From the NCBI RefSeq assembly GCF_947495965.1, contig NZ_CANMBB010000002.1, positions 558,001-622,000 of the forward strand: a DNA stretch of 64,000 nt. The letters run 5' to 3'. This document shows positions 1 through 8,699 of this stretch, in pieces. Source of the DNA: an uncultured Maribacter sp. GTDB taxonomy: Bacteria; Bacteroidota; Bacteroidia; Flavobacteriales; Flavobacteriaceae. The position numbers and the translations under genes are program-made. The notes under the pieces were generated by a model that ran no database searches, had not been told where the DNA came from, and saw only the letters and a list, made by a program, of their open reading frames with translations. How positions within the stretch are numbered: position 1 is the stretch's first letter; every line of letters starts with the position of its first letter.

Positions 1-35
1 GCACAATGTAATAAAACTAGTCGACCTTTTACCTA

Positions 36-617
36 TTAATTCGTTAAAACAATATTATACTCTTCAATTATCTTTCTAAGGTTAATTAATGCATAGCGCA
101 TTCTTCCTAAAGCTGTATTAATACTTACGCCCGTATTATCAGATATTTCTTTAAAACTCATATCCTTATATATGCGCATTTCTAAAACTTCTTGTTGATC
201 TTTAGGCAATTCCTTAATCAATTGAGAAAGTTCAGAATTAATTTGATCTTTTATAAGTTGTTTTTCAATGTTTAGCTTATCATCACCAATCATAGAAAAA
301 ATACTAAAACTATCAGAACCATCAAACTTTGGCATTCTATTCGTTTTTCTAAAGTGATCTATTATTAGGTTATGCGCAATACGCATAACCCATGGCAAAA
401 ATTTACCTTCTTCATTATAAGCTCCTCTTTTAAGGGTTCTTATAACTTTCATAAAAGTATCTTGAAAAATATCTTCGGTTACTTCACGGTCACCGACCTT
501 AGAATAAATAAAACCGTTAATACGTTTGTTGTGCTTATTAATAAGAGCTTCTAAAGCTCTTTCGTCGCCATTTATAAATTGCTTTACTAGTAGAGAATCG
601 TCAATTTGTAGTTCCAT
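36..617 (-). CDS. ECF-type RNA polymerase sigma-70 family factor
   Basis: A 193-residue sigma factor of extracytoplasmic-function size that directs RNA polymerase to a set of promoters. Region 2 (about residues 25-95) includes EDIFQDTFMKV and WVMRIAHNLIIDHFR. Region 4 (about 135-185) has LPKDQQEVLEMRIY followed by a helix-turn-helix, FKEISDNTGVSINTALGRMR. No anti-sigma gene is visible; the downstream side (bases 1-35) leaves the window, so a partner could lie there. A plausible promoter lies at 738-770, giving a leader of roughly 115 nt that contains a perfect palindrome (650-667). The family is clear; the regulon cannot be told from sequence. Confidence 0.93.
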   Translation of the reverse strand: MELQIDDSLLVKQFINGDERALEALINKHNKRINGFIYSKVGDREVTEDIFQDTFMKVIRTLKRGAYNEEGKFLPWVMRIAHNLIIDHFRKTNRMPKFDGSDSFSIFSMIGDDKLNIEKQLIKDQINSELSQLIKELPKDQQEVLEMRIYKDMSFKEISDNTGVSINTALGRMRYALINLRKIIEEYNIVLTN

Positions 618-647
618 AGAGATTTACTTTTTAGGGTTAAAATTGGG

Positions 648-669
648 GGCCTTTTCATATGAAAAGGTC
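648..669 (-). promoter_or_regulatory. Hairpin in the leader of the sigma-factor mRNA
   Basis: CCTTTTCATATGAAAAGG (650-667) is a perfect 18-bp palindrome, extended by one G-U and one G-C pair to 648-669. It lies about 30 nt upstream of the sigma-factor start codon, inside the transcript expected from the promoter at 738-770. No strong T-run follows on the minus strand, so a leader structure or a dimeric operator is more likely than a terminator. Confidence 0.5.
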
Positions 670-737
670 TTTTGGGTACTATTCTAACTTTAAAAAGTAA
701 TCTTGTTTCTATAGGCGTATTAACGTTTAGTGTTTGT

Positions 738-770
738 CAAATATACTAAAAATTAAATGTTAAAAACAAA
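738..770 (-). promoter_or_regulatory. Promoter of the ECF sigma gene
   Basis: Read on the minus strand: TTTG (767-770), 21 bp, TATATTTG (738-745). This matches the Bacteroidota -33/-7 consensus TTTG-N19-23-TAnnTTTG. Transcription should start near 731. Confidence 0.5.
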
Positions 771-814
771 TGACCGTATATAATATATAACTTTTAGCCC
801 CCGAGTTTAATTAC

Positions 815-848
815 TTTGCGTATAAATTAAAGGCATATTGTATCTTTG
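815..848 (+). promoter_or_regulatory. Promoter of uvrA
   Basis: TTTG (815-818), 22 bp, TATCTTTG (841-848) fits the Bacteroidota housekeeping promoter. It lies about 18 bp before the uvrA ATG, implying a very short leader. Confidence 0.5.
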
Positions 849-865
849 TTTTTCTAAATTATATC

Positions 866-3646
866 ATGTCTGTACTACTAGAAGTTAATCCAAAAGAGAA
901 CATCATAATTAAAGGTGCTAAACTGCACAATTTAAAAAACATAGATGTTGTAATTCCACGAAATAAATTGGTAGTAATTACTGGATTATCAGGTTCAGGA
1001 AAATCCAGTTTAGCTTTTGATACACTTTATGCAGAAGGGCAAAGACGTTATGTAGAAAGTTTATCATCTTATGCAAGACAGTTTTTAGGAAAACTTAATA
1101 AACCAAAAGTAGATTATATAAAAGGTATTGCACCAGCAATAGCTATAGAACAAAAAGTAAATTCTACAAATCCTAGATCTACTGTAGGTACTACTACAGA
1201 AATTTATGATTATTTAAAGTTGTTATTTGCTCGTATTGGAAAAACTTATTCTCCTGTTTCTGGTAAACAAGTAAAAAAACATACGGTTACAGATGTGGTT
1301 AACCATGTTAAGAGTTATGCCGACAATACCAAATTACTTTTATTAGCTCCTATAACTATTGCAAAAGACAGAGATACTATTAAATCTTTAGAGCTATTTT
1401 CTAAACAAGGATATGCTAGAATAAAGTTCAATGACAAGGTTTTACGAATAGACCAAGCTCCAGATAATATTGGAAAAGAGTTTTATTTAGTAATAGATCG
1501 TATTATAACAAAAAATGATGAAGATTTTTATAATCGCTTAGCTAATGCTGTAGATACTACTTTTTTTGAAGGTAAAGGAAGTTGTATTATAGAGGATTTA
1601 GAAACACAGAAACAAAATTATTTTAGTAATAAATTTGAATTAGACGGAATGTCTTTTCTAGAACCAAACGTACATCTTTTTAGTTTTAACAATCCTTATG
1701 GAGCTTGTCCAAAATGTGAAGGTTATGGAGATATTATAGGTATAGATGAAGATTTGGTAATTCCTAATACAGCTCTTTCTATTTATGAAAACGCCATTTT
1801 TGCTTGGAGAGGAGAAAGCATGAGTGCCTATAGAGATGATCTAGTGAATGCTGCCTATAAGTTTGATTTTCCTATTCACAAACCTTGGTTTCAACTATCT
1901 GAAGAACAAAAACAATTAGTTTGGGATGGCAACTCTTATTTTACTGGGCTCCATGGATTTTTCTCTATGTTAGAAGAAAAGAGTTATAAAATTCAAAACA
2001 GAGTAATGCTTTCTAGATATAGAGGAAAGACAAAATGTCCAGTTTGTAAAGGGCGTAGGCTAAGGGAAGAAACCAATTATGTAAAGATAAACGACACATC
2101 TATTAACCAACTTGTAAACCTATCCATAGAAAAATTAATTGCTTTTTTCTCTGCATTAAAATTAAATGAACACGATACAAAAATTGCATCTAGACTATTA
2201 CAAGAAATAAATTCTAGATTAGGCTTTTTAGACAATGTAGGACTTAGTTATTTAACCTTAAACAGAAAATCTAACACCTTATCTGGAGGCGAAAGTCAGC
2301 GTATAAATTTAGCAACCTCTTTAGGAAGTAGTTTAGTAGGCTCCATGTATATATTAGATGAACCTAGTATAGGTTTACATCCAAAAGACACCGAAAACCT
2401 AATTACTGTGCTACAATCTTTAAGAGACTTGGGTAATACGGTTATTGTTGTAGAACATGATGAAGATATTATGAAAGCTGCAGACCAGGTTATAGATATT
2501 GGTCCAAAAGCTGGAACTCATGGTGGTAAAGTAGTAGCCAATGGTACATTAAAAGAGGTATTAAAAACAGATTCTTTAACTGCAAGCTACCTTAATGGTT
2601 CTATGTCTATAGAAATTCCTAAAAAGAGAAGACCATACGCTAATTATATAGAAATTAAAGGAGCAAGAGAAAATAATCTAAAAAATATAGATGTACTCTT
2701 CCCTTTAAATATACTTACTGTTGTAACTGGTGTTTCTGGTAGCGGAAAAAGTACTTTAGTTAAGAAGCTATTGTATCCAATACTTTTAAAAGAAGTAGGT
2801 GGTTATGGTGAAAAAGCTGGACAATTTACTAGTGTAGAAGGAAAATATAAAGATATAAAGCACGTAGAATTTGTAGACCAAAATCCTATTGGTAGATCCT
2901 CTAGGTCTAACCCTGTTACTTACATAAAAGCTTATGATGATATTCGTAGCTTGTTTGCTGGACAAAAATTAAGTAAAATTAGAGGATACCAAGCCAAACA
3001 TTTTTCTTTTAATGTAGATGGGGGCCGATGTGAAAAATGTAAAGGCGATGGTGAAATTACTGTAGAAATGCAGTTTATGGCCGATGTGCATTTAGAATGT
3101 GATGTATGTAATGGGAAACGTTTTAAGAAAGAAGTTTTAGAAGTAAAATTTGAAAACGCTAATATAGACGATGTCTTAACCATGACAATAGATGATGCTA
3201 TTGCATTCTTTAAAATCCATGAGCAAAATAAAATAGTAAATAAATTACAACCTTTACAAGATGTAGGCTTAGGCTATGTAACTTTAGGACAATCCTCTTC
3301 TACCCTTTCTGGTGGAGAGGCACAACGTATTAAACTCGCATCTTTCTTAGTTAAAGGAAAAACAAAAGACAAAGCCTTATTTATTTTTGATGAACCCACC
3401 ACTGGTTTACATTTTCATGATATTAAAAAACTACTAAAATCTTTTACAGCTTTAATAGAAAAAGGACATTCTATTGTGGTAATTGAGCATAATATAGAAC
3501 TAATTAAATGTGCAGATTATATTATAGATTTAGGATTAGAAGGTGGTGATAATGGCGGACAATTAATTGCTCAAGGTACTCCAGAAGAGGTTGCAAAAAG
3601 TAAAAAATCTATCACCGCCCCTTATCTAAAAGAAAAATTAGTATAA
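866..3646 (+). CDS. uvrA: Excinuclease ABC subunit A (UvrA)
   Basis: Damage-recognition ATPase of nucleotide excision repair, working with UvrB and UvrC in the cytoplasm. At 926 residues it is close to the usual 940. It has two ABC ATPase modules: Walker [10 protein letters not shown] at residues 40-48 and GVSGSGKST in the second half. Signatures are LSGGESQRI and LSGGEAQRI, each followed by a Walker B ([22 protein letters not shown]). Zinc-binding CxxC pairs are visible ([32 protein letters not shown]). It is monocistronic. Bacteroidota genomes often carry two UvrA paralogues; which one this is cannot be settled here. Confidence 0.96.
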   Translation: MSVLLEVNPKENIIIKGAKLHNLKNIDVVIPRNKLVVITGLSGSGKSSLAFDTLYAEGQRRYVESLSSYARQFLGKLNKPKVDYIKGIAPAIAIEQKVNSTNPRSTVGTTTEIYDYLKLLFARIGKTYSPVSGKQVKKHTVTDVVNHVKSYADNTKLLLLAPITIAKDRDTIKSLELFSKQGYARIKFNDKVLRIDQAPDNIGKEFYLVIDRIITKNDEDFYNRLANAVDTTFFEGKGSCIIEDLETQKQNYFSNKFELDGMSFLEPNVHLFSFNNPYGACPKCEGYGDIIGIDEDLVIPNTALSIYENAIFAWRGESMSAYRDDLVNAAYKFDFPIHKPWFQLSEEQKQLVWDGNSYFTGLHGFFSMLEEKSYKIQNRVMLSRYRGKTKCPVCKGRRLREETNYVKINDTSINQLVNLSIEKLIAFFSALKLNEHDTKIASRLLQEINSRLGFLDNVGLSYLTLNRKSNTLSGGESQRINLATSLGSSLVGSMYILDEPSIGLHPKDTENLITVLQSLRDLGNTVIVVEHDEDIMKAADQVIDIGPKAGTHGGKVVANGTLKEVLKTDSLTASYLNGSMSIEIPKKRRPYANYIEIKGARENNLKNIDVLFPLNILTVVTGVSGSGKSTLVKKLLYPILLKEVGGYGEKAGQFTSVEGKYKDIKHVEFVDQNPIGRSSRSNPVTYIKAYDDIRSLFAGQKLSKIRGYQAKHFSFNVDGGRCEKCKGDGEITVEMQFMADVHLECDVCNGKRFKKEVLEVKFENANIDDVLTMTIDDAIAFFKIHEQNKIVNKLQPLQDVGLGYVTLGQSSSTLSGGEAQRIKLASFLVKGKTKDKALFIFDEPTTGLHFHDIKKLLKSFTALIEKGHSIVVIEHNIELIKCADYIIDLGLEGGDNGGQLIAQGTPEEVAKSKKSITAPYLKEKLV

Positions 3647-3739
3647 TTAAATTTTTATAAAATATATTTTAAATTATTGATTATCAGTAATTTAAAATAA
3701 TTTATATATTTTTGGCACGCTGTTTGGTATGTACTAAGG

Positions 3740-3759
3740 GAATGTAAATAGTTACATTC
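3740..3759 (+). promoter_or_regulatory. Small inverted repeat before the basic secreted protein
   Basis: GAATGTAA-ATAG-TTACATTC is a perfect 8-bp stem with a 4-nt loop, ending 20 nt before the ATG at 3780. A TATTTTTG element (3707-3714) lies just upstream, so the repeat is probably transcribed as a leader hairpin; an operator is the alternative. Confidence 0.4.
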
Positions 3760-3779
3760 AGAATTTAAAACCTTATATC

Positions 3780-4937
3780 ATGAGAAAATTAGTACTCCTT
3801 TTTACAGCGATTGTTTTAGGTACATTAAGTAGCTACGCTAGTACAACTGATGATAAGGTTGCAACACGCAATGCTTATCAATACAACAACTCTTTTATTT
3901 TTGTAGAAAATGGCATTACGTTTTCTGTATTCCCAGATGGCGAATTCGATTTTTATATAGATAACCGTTTAGGAAGAACCAATAGAAATATAACATTTAA
4001 CTCTGGTTACGATTATAGTCCTTACGCACAATATGATGATTACGGTGCTGTAATACAAGTAGAAAATGTTCCTATCTATTATGATTACTACGGGCGTGTT
4101 TCTAACATAGGTAATGTAGATATTGCGTATAGAAACGGACGAGTATTTAGAGTTGGTGGTATGCATGTATACTATAACCAAAGAGGAATTTTTAACTACC
4201 ATACTGGTTACATTAATAGATTTAATAGAACCTATGTTTTTAGACCTTTTCACAGGCTGTTTTTAAGACCTTCTATTAATTTATGTTTAGTATATAATAG
4301 ACCTTACAGAAGGTATTACACTCCTACTCGTTATACGTATTATAGACCGTATAGACATAATACAAGAAGAGTGTACGCTAAAATTGGACGTGAACACAGG
4401 TACAATAAAATGCGAAATACTAGATCTAAAGTTTATAGAAATGACAAAAGAGTTGCTGTACGTTCTAATACTTCTAGAAGTAGAAGCACAAATAGAAACA
4501 TTACTCCTAGAGTAAACAGAAACAACAAAACTTCTATAAAAAGAAGTACAGCGCAAAGAGGTAATACTAAAACTTATAGAAGCAATTCTGGAAGAAATAC
4601 AGTTACAAAAAGACAGGTAACAAGAACCCCTAGAAGTACTACGGTAACACGTACTACTAAAACGTATAAAAAACCAGTAACAAGAAATACTGGAAGAAAT
4701 ATAATAACAAAAAATAGTCGTCAGAGTAAGGCTATACAAAGACCTACTCAAAGAAGCTATAGAAGTTCTGGTATCTCATCAAGAAATACTACAAAACAAA
4801 GAACTATTAGTAAAATGCCTACTAGAAGTAGAAATACAGTTTCAAGAAGTAGTAGTTCTAATAGAGTAACTAAAGCTCCTTCTAGAAGCTCAAGAAGCAA
4901 TAAAAGAACTGTAACTACAAGAAGTAGCAGAAGATAA
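3780..4937 (+). CDS. Secreted basic Arg/Ser/Thr-rich protein, unknown function
   Basis: A 385-residue protein with a Sec signal peptide (MRKLVLLFTAIVLGTLSSYAS). Residues about 30-165 form a Tyr/Asn/Gly-rich part with short YDDYG and YYDYYGR segments and no recognised family. From about residue 170 to the end it is low-complexity and strongly basic, built from Arg, Ser, Thr, Asn and Lys with recurring TRNT, RSS and SRSS pieces, ending in RSSRR. It is a single gene with a strong terminator behind it. The basic tail could bind anionic polymers such as LPS, DNA or exopolysaccharide (inference). The long antisense frames opposite the tail are composition shadows. Confidence 0.8.
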   Translation: MRKLVLLFTAIVLGTLSSYASTTDDKVATRNAYQYNNSFIFVENGITFSVFPDGEFDFYIDNRLGRTNRNITFNSGYDYSPYAQYDDYGAVIQVENVPIYYDYYGRVSNIGNVDIAYRNGRVFRVGGMHVYYNQRGIFNYHTGYINRFNRTYVFRPFHRLFLRPSINLCLVYNRPYRRYYTPTRYTYYRPYRHNTRRVYAKIGREHRYNKMRNTRSKVYRNDKRVAVRSNTSRSRSTNRNITPRVNRNNKTSIKRSTAQRGNTKTYRSNSGRNTVTKRQVTRTPRSTTVTRTTKTYKKPVTRNTGRNIITKNSRQSKAIQRPTQRSYRSSGISSRNTTKQRTISKMPTRSRNTVSRSSSSNRVTKAPSRSSRSNKRTVTTRSSRR

Positions 4938-4962
4938 TAAAGAAAGTTTTTAGGTTGGTTGT

Positions 4963-5003
4963 AAACCCCGTAACAGATTTATATGTTATGGGGTTTCTTT
5001 TTT
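4963..5003 (+). terminator. Rho-independent terminator after the basic protein gene
   Basis: AAACCCCGTAACA (4963-4975) pairs with TGTTATGGGGTTT (4984-4996) through 13 bp with one G-U, followed by CTTTTTT. Confidence 0.85.
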
Positions 5004-5952
5004 ATGCATTTTTCCACAAAGTATTAATAGTTTTTAAATCTTTTTTCATAGCATCATAAACAACTTTTTTATCTACTATAATCTTACTCTTCCCTTTCTC
5101 TGCTCCTCCTAAATCATATTCTAGATGTAATGAAACTGGCGGTTTTATACCATACTTTTTTAACAGCTTAAAATAAGCGTCAAAATCTATCATACCTTCC
5201 CCTATTGGTACATTAACAAGTTTCCATTTACCTTTTACTTGCGCCCATTTAAAATCTTTAAGCACTATAGTTTTTATATAAGGATGCAATAATGCTAATC
5301 CATTTTTCCAAGACACGCCTCCTTCCACGGTTGCATGCCTAATATCATACTGTACACCAAAATAATTAGGATCTACTGTTTCCAATATTTTTTTAACTTC
5401 CCAGAATGAGCCTCCAATTTTTAAACCTGCATGGTTTTGATAACAACCAACAATACCAGCTTCTCTATTTAAAACTCCTAACTTTTGTATTCCTTCTGTA
5501 TAAAAAGCTAAAGAGTCTTCCATAGAAATTTCTTCTTTATAGGTAAACCAATTGGATCTATAAAACTTTACACCTTCTTTGGCAGCAGTTTTAATAACTG
5601 CAATATCAATTTGCTTAGATGCATTCTCTATAGCCGTTGTAATCATTTTACATGAAGAGCCTCCTTTTTTAATTGCTGCTATAGCTTTTGGAAGATCCTT
5701 TTCTACATTAGAAGGCAATACATGACCTTTTGGCCTCACTGTTAAATCTACACCAGAAAACCCCATTTCCGCAGCCATTTCTCCTGTGGCTTCATAATCT
5801 AAAAACTGAAGGTGTTTAGAAAAAATAGAAACGTCTAAATCCGTATTCAAATCTACTACTGCGTTAAATAAAGGGTTGGCTAAACTATTAAAAGGCATTG
5901 CTCCTATAACGCCTAAAGCAGTGAGTTTAACAAAGTCCCTTCTTGTTTTCAT
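5002..5952 (-). CDS. Tat-exported sugar phosphate isomerase/epimerase-like TIM-barrel protein
   Basis: A 316-residue protein of the xylose-isomerase-like TIM barrel (AP_endonuc_2-type) superfamily. The N-terminus TRRDFVKLTALG is a twin-arginine signal with a hydrophobic stretch to about residue 26, so the product is exported folded. Barrel motifs include GFSGVDLTVRPKGHV, GCYQNHAG, YDIRHATVEGG and SLHLEYD, where His, Asp and Glu side chains usually bind a metal. It is the last gene of the minus-strand envelope operon, 6 nt behind the flippase. The true substrate is unknown; most such proteins are isomerases or epimerases of sugars or cyclitols. Confidence 0.85.
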   Translation of the reverse strand: MKTRRDFVKLTALGVIGAMPFNSLANPLFNAVVDLNTDLDVSIFSKHLQFLDYEATGEMAAEMGFSGVDLTVRPKGHVLPSNVEKDLPKAIAAIKKGGSSCKMITTAIENASKQIDIAVIKTAAKEGVKFYRSNWFTYKEEISMEDSLAFYTEGIQKLGVLNREAGIVGCYQNHAGLKIGGSFWEVKKILETVDPNYFGVQYDIRHATVEGGVSWKNGLALLHPYIKTIVLKDFKWAQVKGKWKLVNVPIGEGMIDFDAYFKLLKKYGIKPPVSLHLEYDLGGAEKGKSKIIVDKKVVYDAMKKDLKTINTLWKNA

Positions 5953-5958
5953 AATTAT

Positions 5959-7428
5959 TTATTTTGACGGATATATCTTTTTTAAAAACTGATTAATCAA
6001 TTCAGTAATATCCTCAGATACATTAAACTTATACAGTATACCAAGATAAATGAACACCAATAAAACACTCTTAACTAGTATAGCCAAAATTGGATGAAAT
6101 GGAAATGGAATAAAATAAAAAAACGCACCCAACCCAATAAGAATGCTAAATATTAAAAAGGTTTTTTTGGACAAAGGATTCATATTAAACTTCTTTTTTA
6201 CAAAAAATAATTTAATCGTATTGTATATAAAAAAAGCTATAAAACTTGCTATAGCCGCTCCTATTAGTCCGTATTTAGGAATTAACCATAAATTAAATAA
6301 TATAATAAGAATTGCCAAAAAAACTCCTAAAAACAAAACCGTTTTATAATAATTAGAGTTATATAATATAGAGTTATTATTACCTAATAAAGCATCATAA
6401 ACTTTTATCATTCCTAACCAAAGAACAATAATAAAACCAGCAGCGTAACTCTCTGGCAAAAAGTAATATATATCTTCTAGGTTTAGTATTAATAAAAGAA
6501 ATAATAATCCCGCAATACTAAAAAGTGTTAAGGAAGATTTTTTGTAAAGTTTATCTAATTCTCCAAAGTTTTTACTGTTTAATAATTCTGCAGTTAATGG
6601 GTAGGTAATTTGATGCATTGCTCTAGAAGGCACTGCAATTACAGATGCCATAAAACCAGCAACAGTATAATAGGCTACGTTTTCAATTTTTATATACTGA
6701 TTTATCATTATTTTATCTACATCTAATAAGAGCATAGCTGTAGAGCCTCCAAGTATAATTAAACCGCTATACGATACTATTTCTTTCATGTTTTGGGGTA
6801 TCGTAAAATTAATTGCAGGCATTCGCAATCTAAAAGCATAGATTTTCATAACCACCATACGAAGAATATTTACCCCAACTAATAAAAGTAAAAAGGTATC
6901 CACGGTAATACACTTAAAATAAAGAAGTCCTAGAAATATAGTAGCGCCCAACCTACAAAAAACTTCTTTTAAAAAGTTTCCAAAAGTAGATTTCATATGA
7001 ATTTTTCCCCAGGCAAAGAAAATTTCGAAATAGGTTATAGCAAGTGCCATAAAAAAAATGTACCATACATAATTTCTAACCAGTTCATTTTTCTTAGATA
7101 AAAAATCTGCAATTAAGTCATTAGCCACATAGGATAAAACACCAATAGGAATTATGAGTACTAATGGCAAAAATAACATTAAAGTTAAAAAACCTTCTTG
7201 CTCTTTTTTTTTACTAAAACTACTATAAAACTTAACTAAAGTATTAGGAACACCAAATGCCATTATTGGCATAATAACAGAAGCTGATGAAAAAATTACC
7301 TGTACTAAACCAAAGTATTCATCAGTTAAAAAATTAGTGTACAAAAACATTACATTAATTGCACCTAAAGCAAAACCTATATAGGTTACAATGGTATTAC
7401 TAATTGCTTGTTTTTTAACTATTCCCAT
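5959..7428 (-). CDS. Polysaccharide (O-antigen-type) flippase, MOP/MATE superfamily
   Basis: A 489-residue integral membrane protein with about 12-14 hydrophobic segments spread over its whole length. It resembles Wzx-like lipid-linked oligosaccharide flippases (polysaccharide biosynthesis protein family), starting MGIVKKQAISNTIVTYIGFALG. It would move an undecaprenyl-linked glycan across the inner membrane. Its ATG shares one base with the stop codon of the upstream glycosyltransferase (TAATG at 7428), indicating translational coupling. The paired glycosyltransferase and YfhO-type protein support a surface-glycan role; the glycan itself is unknown. Confidence 0.88.
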   Translation of the reverse strand: MGIVKKQAISNTIVTYIGFALGAINVMFLYTNFLTDEYFGLVQVIFSSASVIMPIMAFGVPNTLVKFYSSFSKKKEQEGFLTLMLFLPLVLIIPIGVLSYVANDLIADFLSKKNELVRNYVWYIFFMALAITYFEIFFAWGKIHMKSTFGNFLKEVFCRLGATIFLGLLYFKCITVDTFLLLLVGVNILRMVVMKIYAFRLRMPAINFTIPQNMKEIVSYSGLIILGGSTAMLLLDVDKIMINQYIKIENVAYYTVAGFMASVIAVPSRAMHQITYPLTAELLNSKNFGELDKLYKKSSLTLFSIAGLLFLLLILNLEDIYYFLPESYAAGFIIVLWLGMIKVYDALLGNNNSILYNSNYYKTVLFLGVFLAILIILFNLWLIPKYGLIGAAIASFIAFFIYNTIKLFFVKKKFNMNPLSKKTFLIFSILIGLGAFFYFIPFPFHPILAILVKSVLLVFIYLGILYKFNVSEDITELINQFLKKIYPSK

Positions 7429-8699
7429 TAAAGATGCTTGGCTAATTGTTCTGTTAATGCCCTACGACTATACTTTTCTATACCATTAGAAGTACTTTTT
7501 AATCCCGTATTAAGATACAAGTTAAACCATTTTAGAATAATCTCTTTTATTTTATCCTTACTATCATAGGTAAAAGCTTCTCCTGCACTGGTATTTTCTA
7601 TTAATTGTCCAACTTCCCAATCTTTAGGTCCCACGCCAAGAATAGGCCTTTTAGCTGCAAAGTATTCAAAAACTTTTCCTGGTATTATTCCTTTGGTTTC
7701 TTCTGAATTAATTTCTACTAAAAGTAATACTTGCGATTTTCTTTGAAAAACAACAGCATCATTATGAGATAAATACCCAATAATTTCGGTATTATTAACA
7801 AGTTTGTATTTTTTTATATTCTCTAGAACATCATCACTAACAACACCTACTAATTGTAAAGAAAATAAATTTTTAAAATTTTCATTTTCAGAAAGTAATT
7901 CTGATAATGCTTTCCATAAATTATCAGGGTCTCTACCGGTTAATAAAGAACCTATGTGCGCTATTGTAAATTTAGAGTCTAATTGTACTTCCTGTGCAAT
8001 TTTTAAATCATAACCATTTGTAATTACTTCTATTGGTTGTGATGTTATAGTCTTAAATTCTTTTTTTGTTGTAGCACTTGTAACTATAATTTTATCGGCT
8101 GTATTTAAAACTTCATTTTCTAAATACTCATGCTTTTTTTTAGAAGCATTTGTAAGTTTTAATTTTTTATGGTAACCTATGGTTGTCCAGGGGTCTCTAA
8201 AATCTGAAATCCATGTAATATTTAATTTTTTCTTTAAACCCAAACCAATTAAATGCACACTATGTGGTGGCCCTGTAGTAATAATTGTTTCTATTTTTTC
8301 CTTTTTAATAACATCTTCTAAAAAAGAAATAGAAGGTTTCACCCAAAATTTACGAGCGTCTGGAATAAATAAATTGCCTCTAACCCATAGAAAGGTTTTT
8401 TCTAAAAACGATTGCTTTTTAGTCTGAATTAATCCAGAACTAATCCTTTTTGTTTTTTTGGATGAAAAGATACTTGCCAATTTATAAGGCTCAAAAATGG
8501 CATTTTTATAAATAGTAATTCCTTCAGGAATTTCATTTAAAAGGCTAGCATCTTCTATAGGGTAATGCGGATTTTCTGGAATATAAAGAACAGGTTCTAT
8601 ATTAAAATCTCTTAGATATGTAATGAATTTTAGCCAACGCTGCACTCCTGGCCCACCAGCTGGCGGCCAATAATATGCTATTATCAGCACTTTTTTCAT
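7428..8699 (-). CDS. Glycosyltransferase, GT4/GT-B type
   Basis: A 423-residue GT-B-fold glycosyltransferase. The N-terminus IIAYYWPPAGGPGVQRW is the typical glycine-rich acceptor-side loop, and DFRDPWTTIGYHK sits before the second domain. The C-terminal donor domain has AHIGSLLTGRDP and IIPGKVFEYFAAKRPILGV, the region where the conserved Glu binds the nucleotide-sugar. No signal or membrane segment is evident, so it should act at the cytoplasmic face. It overlaps the YfhO stop by one base upstream and the flippase start by one base downstream. Sugar specificity cannot be read from the sequence. Confidence 0.88.
   Translation of the reverse strand: MKKVLIIAYYWPPAGGPGVQRWLKFITYLRDFNIEPVLYIPENPHYPIEDASLLNEIPEGITIYKNAIFEPYKLASIFSSKKTKRISSGLIQTKKQSFLEKTFLWVRGNLFIPDARKFWVKPSISFLEDVIKKEKIETIITTGPPHSVHLIGLGLKKKLNITWISDFRDPWTTIGYHKKLKLTNASKKKHEYLENEVLNTADKIIVTSATTKKEFKTITSQPIEVITNGYDLKIAQEVQLDSKFTIAHIGSLLTGRDPDNLWKALSELLSENENFKNLFSLQLVGVVSDDVLENIKKYKLVNNTEIIGYLSHNDAVVFQRKSQVLLLVEINSEETKGIIPGKVFEYFAAKRPILGVGPKDWEVGQLIENTSAGEAFTYDSKDKIKEIILKWFNLYLNTGLKSTSNGIEKYSRRALTEQLAKHL

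Noticed and set aside
3969-4751. Long antisense frames opposite the basic secreted protein
   Set aside because: They mirror the Arg/Ser/Thr low-complexity codons of the plus-strand gene and have no signal, start context or family.
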